30,525 nt of DNA, taken from NCBI GenBank assembly GCA_035288785.1, contig DATDZF010000050.1, positions 1 to 30,525 on the forward strand, in the 5' to 3' direction. The DNA comes from JACRGC01 sp035288785. GTDB lineage: Archaea; Micrarchaeota; Micrarchaeia; Norongarragalinales; SBBD01. Below, piece by piece: positions 29,573 through 30,525 of this stretch. Every line of letters begins with the position of its first letter. Position 1 is the first letter of the stretch. The position numbers were made by a program, and so were the translations under genes. The notes beneath the pieces are model-generated. The model did no database searches and was not told where the DNA came from. It saw only the letters and a list, made by a program, of their open reading frames with translations.

Positions 29573-30525
29573 ATGGCTGAAGCAGAACCCAGAAAAAAAT
29601 TTAATATGCCGGTTTTTGCCGGGTATTTCCCCCGGGATTACAGCTCGCGGCCAATTATTACGCCAGATCCTCTTTCAAATATCCATTTCAGGTCCGTCTC
29701 AAGGCCTACTCTTTCTGGTATTTCAAGAACCGCCGAAACAGTCACTAAGAGGGAACCCAAATTGAAGACTGTTGCGGAATGGCAGGTTGAGCGGCCCCAT
29801 TTTGGTCCGCATGGAATGCTCGAAATCGCAGGCATGCACGTAATGCGCGGGGAAGAACGGGAATACATGAGGCACCTTGCCCGCACAGCTACTATTGCTG
29901 GGGGGAATACCTTGGAAGTTGGGTATGGCCGGGGCATTTCAGCGAAATTCATCCTAAGCAACCCCCGAGTGATGAACCATACCATAATTGAGCTGAACAA
30001 GGGGGTGTTTAGCCGCGCAAAAAGGGAATTGGCTGATGAGATCCATTCCGGGCGCGTCACATTGATCAGGGGTGATTGGAAGGTAGCTGTCCGCAAACTG
30101 GTGGATGCGGGAAAAAAATTCGACGGCATCCTTTTTGATACATTTCCGCTTAGAAGGGAAGACGAGATCGAATTGCACGCAAACCACATCCCCTTCTTCC
30201 CATGGGCGAAAAGGCTCCTGTCGGAGAATGGTGTTTTCACCTACTATTCTGACGAGCCCAAATTCTACTCCCCCCCGCATTTGAAAAAGTTGGTGGATGC
30301 GGGGTTTGAAGGGATAAATGGCTATTGCGTTACATCGAACTTCGGCAAGACAAATGATTATTGGCATCATACAACCATCCTTGCCCCGATAGTCACCCAC
30401 AAGCGCGACAATCCGCATATTGAAACCCTTGCCCGCCTTCAGCAAGTGGAACGCTTGAGGGGCGATTTGGTCGAGGTGCCCCTAATCATCCACCAAGTGA
30501 AGGGGGAAATTGCGGCATTGAGGCG
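29573..30525 (+). CDS. GAMT/RMT2-like SAM methyltransferase, 3'-truncated by window edge
   Basis: The frame runs 317 codons to the window end without a stop. Residues 1-65 are a basic, Pro/Ser-rich extension. Then come 'GMHVMRGEEREYMRHLA', motif I TLEVGYGRGIS (113-123), acidic IIELNKGVFSRAKRE, and FDGILFDTFPL (183-193), followed by 'LLSENGVFTYYSDEP' and 'ILAPIVTHK'. These blocks line up in order with guanidinoacetate N-methyltransferase (E-T-P-YM; LEVGFG; IIECN-GVF; FDGILYDTYPL; I-P-VTK). The counterparts of substrate-binding Glu45 and Asp134 are Glu95 and Asp189. It may methylate a guanidino group or an arginine delta-nitrogen. The substrate cannot be told. About 50 residues continue past the match, so a C-terminal extension exists. 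Confidence 0.85.
   Translation, partial: MAEAEPRKKFNMPVFAGYFPRDYSSRPIITPDPLSNIHFRSVSRPTLSGISRTAETVTKREPKLKTVAEWQVERPHFGPHGMLEIAGMHVMRGEEREYMRHLARTATIAGGNTLEVGYGRGISAKFILSNPRVMNHTIIELNKGVFSRAKRELADEIHSGRVTLIRGDWKVAVRKLVDAGKKFDGILFDTFPLRREDEIELHANHIPFFPWAKRLLSENGVFTYYSDEPKFYSPPHLKKLVDAGFEGINGYCVTSNFGKTNDYWHHTTILAPIVTHKRDNPHIETLARLQQVERLRGDLVEVPLIIHQVKGEIAALR

Noticed and set aside
29638..30445. Two long minus-strand frames (200 and 163 codons) at the window end
   Set aside because: They lie opposite a plus-strand frame that runs from 29573 to the edge with clear methyltransferase motifs. The minus products show no recognisable motif.

Overview
The window is archaeal. It carries archaeal-type ribosomal proteins uS15 and eS1, an LSm protein, CDP-archaeol synthase, an ATP-dependent DNA ligase, two archaeosortase-like membrane proteins, a HemK2-type methyltransferase and a ThiS/SAMP-like protein ending in Gly-Gly. 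Many genes have a TATA-like box 20-30 nt before the start codon, so many mRNAs are probably leaderless or short-leader. Gene packing, small genes, orphan phosphohistidine-domain proteins and introns in the T-loop of tRNAs suggest a DPANN-type archaeon (for example Micrarchaeota or Diapherotrites). That placement is inference, because no rRNA is present.

Layout. 1-3.2 kb: the end of a DUF63 membrane protein, a winged-helix-like protein and a DNA ligase. 3.3-5.2 kb, minus strand: an archaeosortase overlapping a Lon-type (S16) secreted or membrane protease, and CDP-archaeol synthase. 5.3-9.4 kb: a large exported NEW3-like protein, a small membrane protein, an RBBP9-like hydrolase and an orphan phosphohistidine (PEP-utilizing) domain protein. 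9.49-9.89 kb: tRNA-Val(GAC) and tRNA-Ala(GGC), both interrupted in the T-loop, separated by a run of hairpins. 9.9-13 kb, minus strand: exported coiled-coil protein, DUF2226-like protein, MinD-type ATPase and LSm. 13-18.5 kb: TrmJ-like methyltransferase, uS15, eS1, cis-prenyltransferase, SpoIIM-domain protein and a beta-CASP nuclease. 18.5-20.3 kb: ubiquitin-like protein and site-2 protease.

20.4-27.97 kb is the accessory-looking part. It holds a second archaeosortase, a HemK2-like methyltransferase and a large phosphohistidine-domain protein. A divergent pair of membrane-anchored HAD proteins follows; both have lost the second motif-I aspartate. A minus-strand operon then encodes a low-molecular-weight phosphatase, a free-standing phosphohistidine domain and two unrecognised paralogous proteins. 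No ATP-grasp partner lies in the window. I propose this set as a candidate phospho-transfer system of unknown substrate.

28-30.5 kb: an Lrp/AsnC regulator with an apparent repeated operator, an EamA transporter with a palindrome over its promoter, and a 3'-truncated methyltransferase resembling guanidinoacetate methyltransferase.

A second theme is short duplications of gene ends: the 5' end of the trmJ-like gene, the 3' end of the second archaeosortase gene (one copy now forms the start of the next gene), and the 3' end of a HAD gene (three copies, one forming the end of the convergent gene).
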